Shown piece after piece: positions 47,679-54,600 of a DNA stretch of 64,000 bases. Each line of letters opens with the position of its first letter. Position 1 is the first letter of the stretch. Both the position numbers and the translations under genes were made by a program. The notes beneath the pieces were generated by a model, which did not search any database, had not been told where the DNA came from, and saw nothing but the letters and a program-made list of their open reading frames with translations. Source of the stretch: Planktothrix agardhii NIES-204 (GTDB lineage: Bacteria > Cyanobacteriota > Cyanobacteriia > Cyanobacteriales > Microcoleaceae); the NCBI GenBank assembly GCA_003609755.1, contig AP017991.1:3179501-3243500 (forward strand), read 5' to 3'.

Positions 47679-48488
47679 TTAATCAACAGCCCATTTGCAG
47701 GTTGTTTTTAATAGGAGTCGAAAAGATAAATCAATGGCAAACCCAATTAAACCTAGAATGATTAAACAGGCAAAAATTTCATCGGTTCTCAGGAATTTTT
47801 GAGCAATAACAATGCGTTTGCCTAACCCCACTTCGGCGGCAATTAATTCGGCTACAACGACTAAATTCCAACCTGCTGCCATATTAATTCGTAAGGCATC
47901 AATAATATTAGGAATAATGGCAGGAATAATCACTTGCGTTAACACCTGTTGACGATTTCCTCCTAAAGTATAGGTGGTTTCAATTAAATCCTTGGGAACG
48001 AATTTCACCGCATCCATAACCATCAAGGTATTGAAAAACAATGTTCCGATAAAAATTAACATGATTTTCGGAGCTTCATTAATACCGAGATATAAAACTA
48101 AAAGGGGAATAAATGCCGGGGCGGGCATATAGCGTAAAATCCCAATTAAGGGTTCAGTTAATGCCCGAATACTGGCAAAAGATCCCATCGAAATTCCTAA
48201 CGGAATTGCTAACATTGCCCCCAAGAAAAATCCCAACGTCACCCGTGTAATACTGGCTACGGTATCCTGTACTAAATACCCTTTTTCCCAGAGTCCAAAA
48301 CCCGCTTGTAAAACTTGGGGAGGAGTGGGAAGAAAGCGAGAATTAAGAATTAACGCTAAGACCCACCATAAACAGAAAGGAATAACAATGGAAAGGGTGA
48401 CTAATACCCAATTGAGAGCGGGAGGAATGTTTTCAGCAATACGCCAAAAAACAGTGGGTTTTAAAGCTTGGCGAGGTTTGGGTTCCAT
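47679..48488 (-). CDS. ABC transporter permease of the guanidine operon
   Basis: A 269-residue inner-membrane permease of the SsuC/NrtB family with about six helices and the cytosolic EAA loop (ETTYTLGGNRQQVLTQVIIPAIIPNI). I start it at ATG 48486-48488, four bases after the stop of the binding-protein gene. Upstream ATGs at 48515 and 48536 are in frame and would make the genes overlap. It should form the channel of an importer with the adjoining ATPase and binding protein. Confidence 0.85.
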   Translation of the reverse strand: MEPKPRQALKPTVFWRIAENIPPALNWVLVTLSIVIPFCLWWVLALILNSRFLPTPPQVLQAGFGLWEKGYLVQDTVASITRVTLGFFLGAMLAIPLGISMGSFASIRALTEPLIGILRYMPAPAFIPLLVLYLGINEAPKIMLIFIGTLFFNTLMVMDAVKFVPKDLIETTYTLGGNRQQVLTQVIIPAIIPNIIDALRINMAAGWNLVVVAELIAAEVGLGKRIVIAQKFLRTDEIFACLIILGLIGFAIDLSFRLLLKTTCKWAVD

Positions 48489-48492
48489 TGAA

Positions 48493-49530
48493 TTATTGTT
48501 TGAGAGTTTCTGCATATTTTTTAACAAATTGAGCATCTAAAATGGGTTCTAAATTGGGTTTGGTTTTGAGGAGTCCCACTTGTAACATAAAGTCACTCAT
48601 TTTTTTGGCGGCAAAGGGTAAATGTTTCATGGAATTTCCAGAATTAAAGGCTTCTAAATTGTCTTGAATGGTAAAAAATTTAGTCCCATCATTAAACATT
48701 TTGAACTCCTCACCAGAAACTCCCGCCCGTTTTGCCATAATTTCATTGGCTTTTTCAGGATTTTTTGCCATAAATTCTCGAATATCAAACCAAGTTTTAA
48801 CTAATCCTTGCACCTGTTCAGGACGGTCTTGAATCAATTTTTGACTCACCACTAATAAATCGGGAATAGCCCCCGGAAATTCTTTAGAACTGATTAACTC
48901 TTTACTGCCTTTTCGTTGTAATGCTGTTAACCAAAAGGGAGGAAATGCCCCCACTGCATCAACTTGTCCCGCTACGAAGGCGGCAGATGCAGCCCCCGTT
49001 TCTAAGTTAACAATTTCTACATCTTGACGAGACATTCCCTCTTTTTCTAAAGCTAACGCCAATAAGAAATCATCCACTAAACCTTCTTCAACGGCGACTT
49101 TTTTGGCTTTTAAATCTTGAATTTTATTGATATTTTCTGCTACAATAATCTTATCATTTCCGGCAGAGTTATCATTAATTAAAACCGCCACTTGACCATT
49201 TTTAGAATCACCTACAAAGGCAATCGTATCATTTAAGGTTTGACAATTCCCATCTAATTGTCCCGCCGCCATTGCTTGTAAGGATTCTAAATAGCCATCA
49301 AACCATTTTAATTCAACGTTCAAGCCATTGGCTTTAAATAATCCTTCAGATTCTGCGATCGCCCAAGGCCACCATCCAGACCAATTACTATATCCTATAA
49401 TTAGGGGGGGTGTTGTCGGAGTTGAAGCGTTATTATTCGGTGTGGAATTTTGGGCTTGATTACAACTTACAATTAACGCTAAACTCGCTACAAATACCCC
49501 AAATAAGGATAAAATTTTTCTGCGTTTCAT
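48493..49530 (-). CDS. ABC transporter substrate-binding lipoprotein of the guanidine operon
   Basis: A 345-residue binding protein of the SsuA/NrtA/ThiY type. The signal peptide ends in a lipobox (LALIVSCNQAQ, Cys about 23), followed by an Asn/Thr/Pro-rich linker. The mature part begins IIGYSNWSGWWPWAIAESEG, and VNLETGAASAAFVAGQVDAV is characteristic of the family. Trp and acidic residues near the start (SGWWPW, YLESLQA) may form a cationic-ligand pocket. Sequence alone would suggest nitrate, sulfonate or taurine, but the operon under a guanidine riboswitch makes guanidine the better guess. Confidence 0.85.
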   Translation of the reverse strand: MKRRKILSLFGVFVASLALIVSCNQAQNSTPNNNASTPTTPPLIIGYSNWSGWWPWAIAESEGLFKANGLNVELKWFDGYLESLQAMAAGQLDGNCQTLNDTIAFVGDSKNGQVAVLINDNSAGNDKIIVAENINKIQDLKAKKVAVEEGLVDDFLLALALEKEGMSRQDVEIVNLETGAASAAFVAGQVDAVGAFPPFWLTALQRKGSKELISSKEFPGAIPDLLVVSQKLIQDRPEQVQGLVKTWFDIREFMAKNPEKANEIMAKRAGVSGEEFKMFNDGTKFFTIQDNLEAFNSGNSMKHLPFAAKKMSDFMLQVGLLKTKPNLEPILDAQFVKKYAETLKQ

Positions 49531-49569
49531 CGATTTTTACCAGATGATTGAGTGGTTAAGTTTTGAGAG

Positions 49570-50283
49570 TTAAATGGACTGAAGATTTAAGGCTTCTGGG
49601 GTTAGGGTTTGCTTGGCTTTGACTTGTGTTCTTACCCATGCAAACCAAGTTTCTAACCCTTCTCCCGTTTTCGCAGAAACCGGAATAATTTTAACGTGAG
49701 GATTCATTTGTCGAACATTAGCAGCGATGCGTTCAACATCAATCTCTAAATAGGGGGATAAGTCCATTTTTGTGATTAATAAACAATCGGCTTCCTGAAA
49801 CATAATGGGATATTTCAAGGGTTTATCTTCTCCTTCTGTGATACTTAATAACGCAATTTTAGCGTGTTCTCCAACTTCAAATTCGGCCGGACAAACTAAA
49901 TTTCCCACATTTTCCACAAAGACTAAATCAAAGCTTTGAGGATCATAATCTTGTTCTAATTTATGAATTCCACCCCAGACCATTTTAGCATCTAAATGAC
50001 AGGAACGCCCGGTATTAATTGCAATCACGGGAACGTTATATTGACGCAATCGTTCTGCATCTAATTCTGTGGTCATATCTCCTTCTATGACCGCAAATTT
50101 TAACTCTAAATTTAAAGCTTCTAGGGTTTTTTCTAATAATACCGTTTTTCCCGCCCCTGGACTACTCATAATATTTAAACAGGTGATTCCCCATTGATCA
50201 AAATGGGATCGGTTATCATCGGCTAAATGTTGATTAGCATGGAGTAAATTAATTCCTAAACTAAAATCAAAGGTTTGGTGCAT
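49570..50283 (-). CDS. hypB: HypB-like nickel-insertion GTPase (GhaB type)
   Basis: A 237-residue SIMIBI GTPase. P-loop MSSPGAGKT, switch [13 protein letters not shown], the nickel site [26 protein letters not shown] and the specificity motif [10 protein letters not shown] are all present. It lacks the His-rich N-terminal nickel store of many HypB proteins. HypB normally serves NiFe hydrogenase, but no hydrogenase gene is near. Between the GdmH-type enzyme and its transporter, the better role is delivering nickel to guanidine hydrolase, as established for the equivalent Synechocystis accessory proteins GhaA and GhaB. Starts at ATG 50281-50283. Confidence 0.88.
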   Translation of the reverse strand: MHQTFDFSLGINLLHANQHLADDNRSHFDQWGITCLNIMSSPGAGKTVLLEKTLEALNLELKFAVIEGDMTTELDAERLRQYNVPVIAINTGRSCHLDAKMVWGGIHKLEQDYDPQSFDLVFVENVGNLVCPAEFEVGEHAKIALLSITEGEDKPLKYPIMFQEADCLLITKMDLSPYLEIDVERIAANVRQMNPHVKIIPVSAKTGEGLETWFAWVRTQVKAKQTLTPEALNLQSI

Positions 50284-50361
50284 TTTGTTCTCCTATTGTT
50301 AATTAAAGTTGTGCTGGCAGTTAGGACAGAGACTAAGGGCACAAACCAGAAGGTAAACTCT

Positions 50362-50401
50362 TTTCCTCCCTGTTCCCTGTTCCCTGTTCCCTGTTCCCTG
50401 C
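50362..50401. repeat. Heptamer repeat (TTCCCTG x about 5)
   Basis: Consecutive TTCCCTG units fill the gap between the hypA-like and hypB-like genes. The operon is thus split by a repeat without loss of gene order. Confidence 0.75.
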
Positions 50402-50420
50402 TATAGAATATTCAATACGA

Positions 50421-50750
50421 TCAATTTTTAATTCCCGACCGGAAACGAATATCCTCCATCGGTGACTGACAGGTCGGACAAGCATAATGTAAACCGATTT
50501 CTGGGCAATATTCCGTTTGACAAGTATGACAATAGGCAATTAATGGAGTTTCTTGAATTTCTAGGATTACCCCTTCTAAAAAAGTATTGCGGGTTTGCAC
50601 TTCAAAAGCAAACTGCAAACTAACAGGTTCAACACAGGTAAATTTACCCACAATCAAATGAATTTTATCAATTTTATAAGGTTCAGGCTGTGAATTCCAC
50701 CAGTTTTTTACCGTTAGAATTAACGCCTTTGTCATGTCAGTTTCGTGCAT
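50421..50750 (-). CDS. hypA: HypA-like nickel chaperone (GhaA type)
   Basis: A 109-residue protein from ATG 50748-50750, giving the MHETDMTKAL start whose His2-Glu3 binds nickel in HypA; an upstream in-frame ATG would bury this motif. The zinc site is CHTC and CPTC, spaced by EYCPEIGLHYA. ILEIQETPLIAYCHTC is the usual HypA run into the zinc domain. It works with the HypB-like GTPase encoded downstream to insert nickel, here probably into the guanidine hydrolase. Neighbours argue against a hydrogenase role. Confidence 0.88.
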   Translation of the reverse strand: MHETDMTKALILTVKNWWNSQPEPYKIDKIHLIVGKFTCVEPVSLQFAFEVQTRNTFLEGVILEIQETPLIAYCHTCQTEYCPEIGLHYACPTCQSPMEDIRFRSGIKN

Positions 50751-50836
50751 AATTAGGAAACAGGAGAGAGCAGATAGCAAAAGATGGGGAAATCATGAGA
50801 AACCCGACACATGAAACCCGACACCCGACACCTAAT

Positions 50837-52030
50837 TTATGACCATTGAACGAGTTCGGGTTGAGATTCGGGGTAAATGTAGGAGGATTTTTGTTTGCGG
50901 GGTAACTGTCCTGAAACCACTAAATGGGCGAGGGTATCGCAAATCACGCGAGTTGCCATTAAAGACGTAATATCGCTGATATCATAAGGCGGAGAAACTT
51001 CAACAACTTCTAAGCCACAAACGGGAGCATTTTGAACAATTTTTTTGAGTAAATGTAAGGCTTCACGAGGTAATAAACCCCCAGGTTCCGGCCATCCTGT
51101 CCCAGGGACAAAACCCGCATCAATACAGTCAATATCGAAACTAATATACACACAATCCGTGCCATCTAATGCCCGTTCTAAAGCAAAGTTTGCCGCCGCA
51201 TCTAACCCCATTTCTGTAATATCAGTTACCGTGAGAATATTAGTGGCTCGTTCTCGACAAACCTTAACGCCTTCACGGGGAACTTGCCAGCCACCAATGC
51301 CCAATTGAACTAAATTTTTAGCTGGGGCATTCTTCATATTTGTGGCATGAAACCAGGGACAAGTGTGCATCCGTTCATCTAAGTCGGTTTCCTGGGTATC
51401 AACGTGACGATCAAAATGAATAATCCCAACTTTTTTATCGCCTAAATGCCGACAAATACCCCGAACAGTGGGGAAACCAATGGAATGATCTCCGCCTAAA
51501 ATAATCGGAAATGCACCGGAACTAAAAACATGAGCAATGCCTTTAGAAATCTGATCAAAGGATTTTTCATTATTAGCGGGAATCGTAAAAATATCCCCGA
51601 CATCACAAACCGTAATTTGTTCGCGTAAATCAACCCCTAATTCAAAATTGTAGGGGGTATAAAGAGCAGAAATTCGGCGAATTCCTTGGGGGCCAAAACG
51701 AGTTCCGGGCCGATAGGTTGTACCCGAATCATGGGGAACTCCAATAATCGCAACATCATAATTTTCGACTAAACGAACATCTTCTAAATAAGGAGCTTTT
51801 AGAAACGTATTAATCCCCGCATAATGGGGTAATTCTCCTCTGGAAAACGTCGGAATTCGGCGATCTTTGATACTTTCTGCGGCTTCTAAACCGTATTCTA
51901 AACCGCGATCTACTTCCTGTTGCCAACCTGTTAAAGGTAAGCGATTTTCCCGTTCTAATGCGCGTTGAGCTTCAGTTGAAAATTCATTGAAATTTTCATC
52001 GGGAGGTTGAAAAACAGATTGCTCACTCAT
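50837..52030 (-). CDS. gdmH: Guanidine hydrolase (nickel-dependent ureohydrolase), often annotated agmatinase
   Basis: A 397-residue ureohydrolase. Metal-binding motifs are GGDHSIGFP, HFDRHVDT and SFDIDCIDAGFVPGTGWPEP. The long N-terminal extension (about 90 residues before VAIIGVPHDSG) and the CIDAGFVPGTGWPEPGG segment differ from ordinary agmatinases. The Synechocystis enzyme Sll1077, once called agmatinase, is a nickel-dependent guanidine hydrolase giving urea and ammonium. This gene shares its context: guanidine-I riboswitch upstream, then hypA-like, hypB-like and ABC importer genes. AGGAG (about 52036-52040) precedes ATG 52028-52030. A repeat with CCCGACAC units lies between it and the hypA-like gene. 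Confidence 0.88.
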   Translation of the reverse strand: MSEQSVFQPPDENFNEFSTEAQRALERENRLPLTGWQQEVDRGLEYGLEAAESIKDRRIPTFSRGELPHYAGINTFLKAPYLEDVRLVENYDVAIIGVPHDSGTTYRPGTRFGPQGIRRISALYTPYNFELGVDLREQITVCDVGDIFTIPANNEKSFDQISKGIAHVFSSGAFPIILGGDHSIGFPTVRGICRHLGDKKVGIIHFDRHVDTQETDLDERMHTCPWFHATNMKNAPAKNLVQLGIGGWQVPREGVKVCRERATNILTVTDITEMGLDAAANFALERALDGTDCVYISFDIDCIDAGFVPGTGWPEPGGLLPREALHLLKKIVQNAPVCGLEVVEVSPPYDISDITSLMATRVICDTLAHLVVSGQLPRKQKSSYIYPESQPELVQWS

Positions 52031-52070
52031 GGAATAACTCCTGTTAGATGCAGATCAATCCGTACCATGC

Positions 52071-52122
52071 AAAAAGCCGAGAGCCGTTGCGAGGTACGTC
52101 CACTCACAAACTTCTCCCGGGC
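52071..52122 (-). terminator. Riboswitch-controlled terminator
   Basis: In the RNA, GCCCGGGAG (complement of 52114-52122), the conserved 3' strand of the aptamer, can pair with CUCUCGGC (complement of 52076-52083) with one bulged C and one G-U pair. UUUUU (52071-52075) follows directly. Forming this stem would destroy the ligand-bound aptamer, the usual ON-switch logic of this class. Confidence 0.75.
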
Positions 52123-52242
52123 TTTTTTCCCGCCGTGTAGCTACCCTTTTTGAAGAACGGATTCCTAAAATCTGAATCCAGGATAGCTTGCTTCTCTCGG
52201 ACCTGGCGTTTTCAGCAATTTGCAGCAAACCGGAACCCTAGA
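52111..52242 (-). promoter_or_regulatory. Guanidine-I riboswitch (ykkC class) aptamer
   Basis: On the minus strand the region begins CTAGGGTTCCG, then has GGTCCGAGAG, then ACACGGCGGGA, an A-run, and GCCCGGGAGA, the conserved blocks of the guanidine-I aptamer in the right order and spacing. It lies 80 bases upstream of the guanidine hydrolase start. Binding of guanidine should stabilise the aptamer and let transcription continue into the six-gene operon. Confidence 0.93.
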
Positions 52243-52351
52243 AGCAATTAATTTGAGTTAAAACTTGTCCTGAAATTAACAAGTTCTGAATCGAAAGACA
52301 GTATCAAAAGTTACAGAAGTCTCATTTCCTGTTTTTAAGAGTTATGCAGAT

Positions 52352-52565
52352 TCACCTCAGAATTTGAGTATAAAGATCGCTTAATTTTAAGGCGACACCT
52401 TGCCAACTAAATTGAGTTTCTACTTGTTTTCTTCTCCATCACTAAAGCCCGGATTTGATCTCTAGGAACAAATTCTTCTGGGCCCGCAATTAACCGAATT
52501 GTGCGACAATTGGGACTATGCTGAACCATCAGGGGTTGATCAGGATGACTTCTGCGAGTGAACAT
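52352..52565 (-). pseudogene. Glycosyltransferase family 4-type gene remnant
   Basis: A minus-strand frame from ATG 52563-52565 reads FTRRSHPDQPLMVQHSPNCR then TIRLIAGPEEFVPRDQI, the typical N-terminal region of sucrose-phosphate-synthase-like glycosyltransferases. Soon the frame shifts to VETQFSWQGVALKLSDLYTQ and a stop (52352-52354), the typical C-terminal end. About 300 middle codons are missing, so an internal deletion fused both ends of a dead gene. The riboswitch operon begins just beyond. Confidence 0.75.
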
Positions 52566-52662
52566 ATCCACTGGCTATCCTGAGTTCGATATTATTTTAA
52601 TTGTCCTGAACGCCAAATCCTAAATTATTAACCCTAAGCCTAACTCATTAATTTTCTTGCTG

Positions 52663-53865
52663 ATGAACTTAAGACAAATTTTCCCTTTTTCTACCTCTTT
52701 TTTGACCCATTGGTCAACGGAAGCAAGATGGTTACACTGGATAACCTTTCTCTGGTTATTTGTAGGCTTAATTGTGATGTTTTCTGCTTCCTATCCCATC
52801 GCCTATGCTGAACAAGGAGATGGATTATATTATTTTAAACGTCAATTAATTTGGACAGCCGTAGGATTAGTCGGATTTAGTTTTATTGTTCAATCTTCCC
52901 TGAGATTTTGGTTAAAAATTGCCCAATGGGGGGTTTTAATTGTTCTGGGATTATTATTTCTGACTTTAGTTCCCGGATTAGGAACTACTATTAATGGAGC
53001 TACACGCTGGATTTCAATTGGGCCGATTCCGATTCAACCTTCGGAGTTAATGAAGCCTTTTTTGGTCTTACAAAGCGCTCGTTTTTTTGGCAATTGGTAT
53101 CGTTTAAATTGGCAAATTCGGTTAATTTGGTTAGGAATTTTTGGGATAGTTTTATTATCTATTCTTACCCAACCAAACCTCAGTACCACCGCCCTTTGTG
53201 GGATGACTCTTTGGTTAGTGGCTTTAGCGGCGGGACTGCCTTTTTCTTATTTAGGAGGAACAGCTTTAGGCGGGATACTTTTAGCTATTTTAAGTGTTAC
53301 TATTAAAGAATATCAAAGACGACGAATTTTATCTTTTTTAAATCCTTGGTCTGATCCAATGGGAGACGGATATCAGTTAGTTCAAAGTCTTTTGGCGGTA
53401 GGCTCTGGTGGATTTTGGGGAACGGGATTAGGATTATCTCACCAAAAATTATATTATTTACCGATTCAATATAGTGATTTTATTTTCTCGGTTTATGCGG
53501 AAGAATTTGGCTTTATTGGGGGGATATTATTGTTATTATTGTTAACAATTTATGCAACCCTAGCCCTAAGAGTGGCGATGAAAGCACAACAAATTGAACA
53601 TCAATTAGTAGCGGTGGGAGTGATGGTAGTGATGGTGGGACAATCTTTATTAAATATTGGGGTAGCCACGGGGGTTTTACCAACTACAGGTTTACCTTTA
53701 CCCCTATTTAGTTATGGGGGAAGTTCCATGATTGCTAGTTTAGCTTTAGCTGGGTTATTAATTCGGGTAGCTAGAGAAGAAAATCAAGCCCAGGTAATTT
53801 CTTTAGCTGATCATCGGTCAACCCCAAACCCACGTCGCGGAATTGGGCGATCGCCAATCCGTTAA
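52663..53865 (+). CDS. ftsW: SEDS-family peptidoglycan polymerase FtsW
   Basis: A 400-residue membrane protein with about ten helices, starting at ATG 52663 (an in-frame TTG lies six bases before). SEDS signatures are VMFSASYPIA, YYFKRQLIW, TINGATRWISIGPIPIQPSELMK, LNPWSDPMGDGYQLVQSLLA, YLPIQYSDFIFSVYAEEFG-type loop (with YSDFIFSVYAEEFGFIGG) and the C-terminal PLPLFSYGGSSM. It should polymerise lipid II at the division septum. RodA is the alternative, but the GDGLYYFKRQ and PLFSYGGSSM context fits cyanobacterial FtsW. Confidence 0.85.
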   Translation: MNLRQIFPFSTSFLTHWSTEARWLHWITFLWLFVGLIVMFSASYPIAYAEQGDGLYYFKRQLIWTAVGLVGFSFIVQSSLRFWLKIAQWGVLIVLGLLFLTLVPGLGTTINGATRWISIGPIPIQPSELMKPFLVLQSARFFGNWYRLNWQIRLIWLGIFGIVLLSILTQPNLSTTALCGMTLWLVALAAGLPFSYLGGTALGGILLAILSVTIKEYQRRRILSFLNPWSDPMGDGYQLVQSLLAVGSGGFWGTGLGLSHQKLYYLPIQYSDFIFSVYAEEFGFIGGILLLLLLTIYATLALRVAMKAQQIEHQLVAVGVMVVMVGQSLLNIGVATGVLPTTGLPLPLFSYGGSSMIASLALAGLLIRVAREENQAQVISLADHRSTPNPRRGIGRSPIR

Positions 53866-53883
53866 ACAATTATTCCATTTCAG

Positions 53884-54036
53884 TTAAGAACAGGTCATAG
53901 CATCTAAGCAAGGATTGAGGGATACAGAGGAATGATATTGAAATGTACTTTCTAACCCTTCATGTAAATTCGTGGGTTGCACCGTCAATTCATCTTTTCG
54001 TGAAAAATTTCTCAGCGATCGGGAAATTTCAAAAAT
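53884..54036 (-). pseudogene. Histidine kinase gene fragment
   Basis: A minus-strand frame bounded by stops (TAG near 54036 and TAA at 53884-53886) reads EISRSLRNFSRKDELTVQPT then NLHEGLESTFQY, matching the region after the phospho-acceptor helix in cyanobacterial hybrid kinases; the intact kinase at 17750-19093 has a similar SLRTFSRSD and IHEGLESTLLIL. H-box and ATPase parts are absent. The rest of the 53866-54189 gap holds nothing clear. Confidence 0.7.
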
Positions 54037-54189
54037 CTATTATTTGTATCTATTATTACACTGCTATAGGGGGTATTTCTCTCCCATAAAATTAAAATAG
54101 GGTTAAGAACAGTAGCTGCTAGACGAGTTTTTAACGTCTCTACTACAATTCTCAACCCGATGAATCGTTAAATTATTTTTGGCTAGAGG

Positions 54190-54492
54190 TTACGGTTTTT
54201 TGATTTCCTTGGCCAGATTTCGGTACATATCCATGCTGCTATCGGCTCGACGGCGTTCAGTTTTGCTAGAAGATTCCTCAGCCACAGGATTAAAAGATAC
54301 CTGTGCTTTTGGCGTTGTAGATTTAGGAGCCTCAACTTCAACGGGGAAAGTCTTCTTGACTGGAGGTAAATCCTTGAATCTGTCCATATCCCCCAGACCT
54401 TGGGCTGCATTACCGTCGAGATAGAAACCACTTCCCGTTTCTTCCTGGGGTTTAGAATCCCCTTTTCTGCCAAACAAACCAAATAATGCCAT
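54190..54492 (-). CDS. Small conserved cyanobacterial protein
   Basis: A 100-residue hydrophilic protein with the N-terminal pattern MALFGLFGRK, then GSGFYLDGNAAQGLGDMDRF and VKKTFPVEV. I have the impression that this YLDxxxAxxLGDxDxxR / RTFP pattern recurs in cyanobacterial proteins, but its function is unknown. The rest is low-complexity, rich in Ser, Lys, Pro. GGAG lies six bases before ATG 54490-54492. It may be co-transcribed after cphA, 108 bases upstream. Confidence 0.7.
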   Translation of the reverse strand: MALFGLFGRKGDSKPQEETGSGFYLDGNAAQGLGDMDRFKDLPPVKKTFPVEVEAPKSTTPKAQVSFNPVAEESSSKTERRRADSSMDMYRNLAKEIKKP

Positions 54493-54600
54493 CTTGCTCT
54501 CCCGCTAACTTGAGTTGTGAATAATTTTAAGTTTTATAACATTTTATCAGAAATTGTCTTTAATCTTAATTTGTTGTTGCTGCTAAAGCCCAACAACGAA

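Noticed and set aside
49570-50750. Hydrogenase maturation genes
   Set aside because: No hydrogenase or other hyp gene is near; position behind the riboswitch and hydrolase favours service to the guanidine hydrolase.
50837-52030. Agmatinase (speB) as the function
   Set aside because: The guanidine-I riboswitch, nickel chaperones and the CIDAGFVPGTGWPEP motif favour GdmH. Not excluded without assay.
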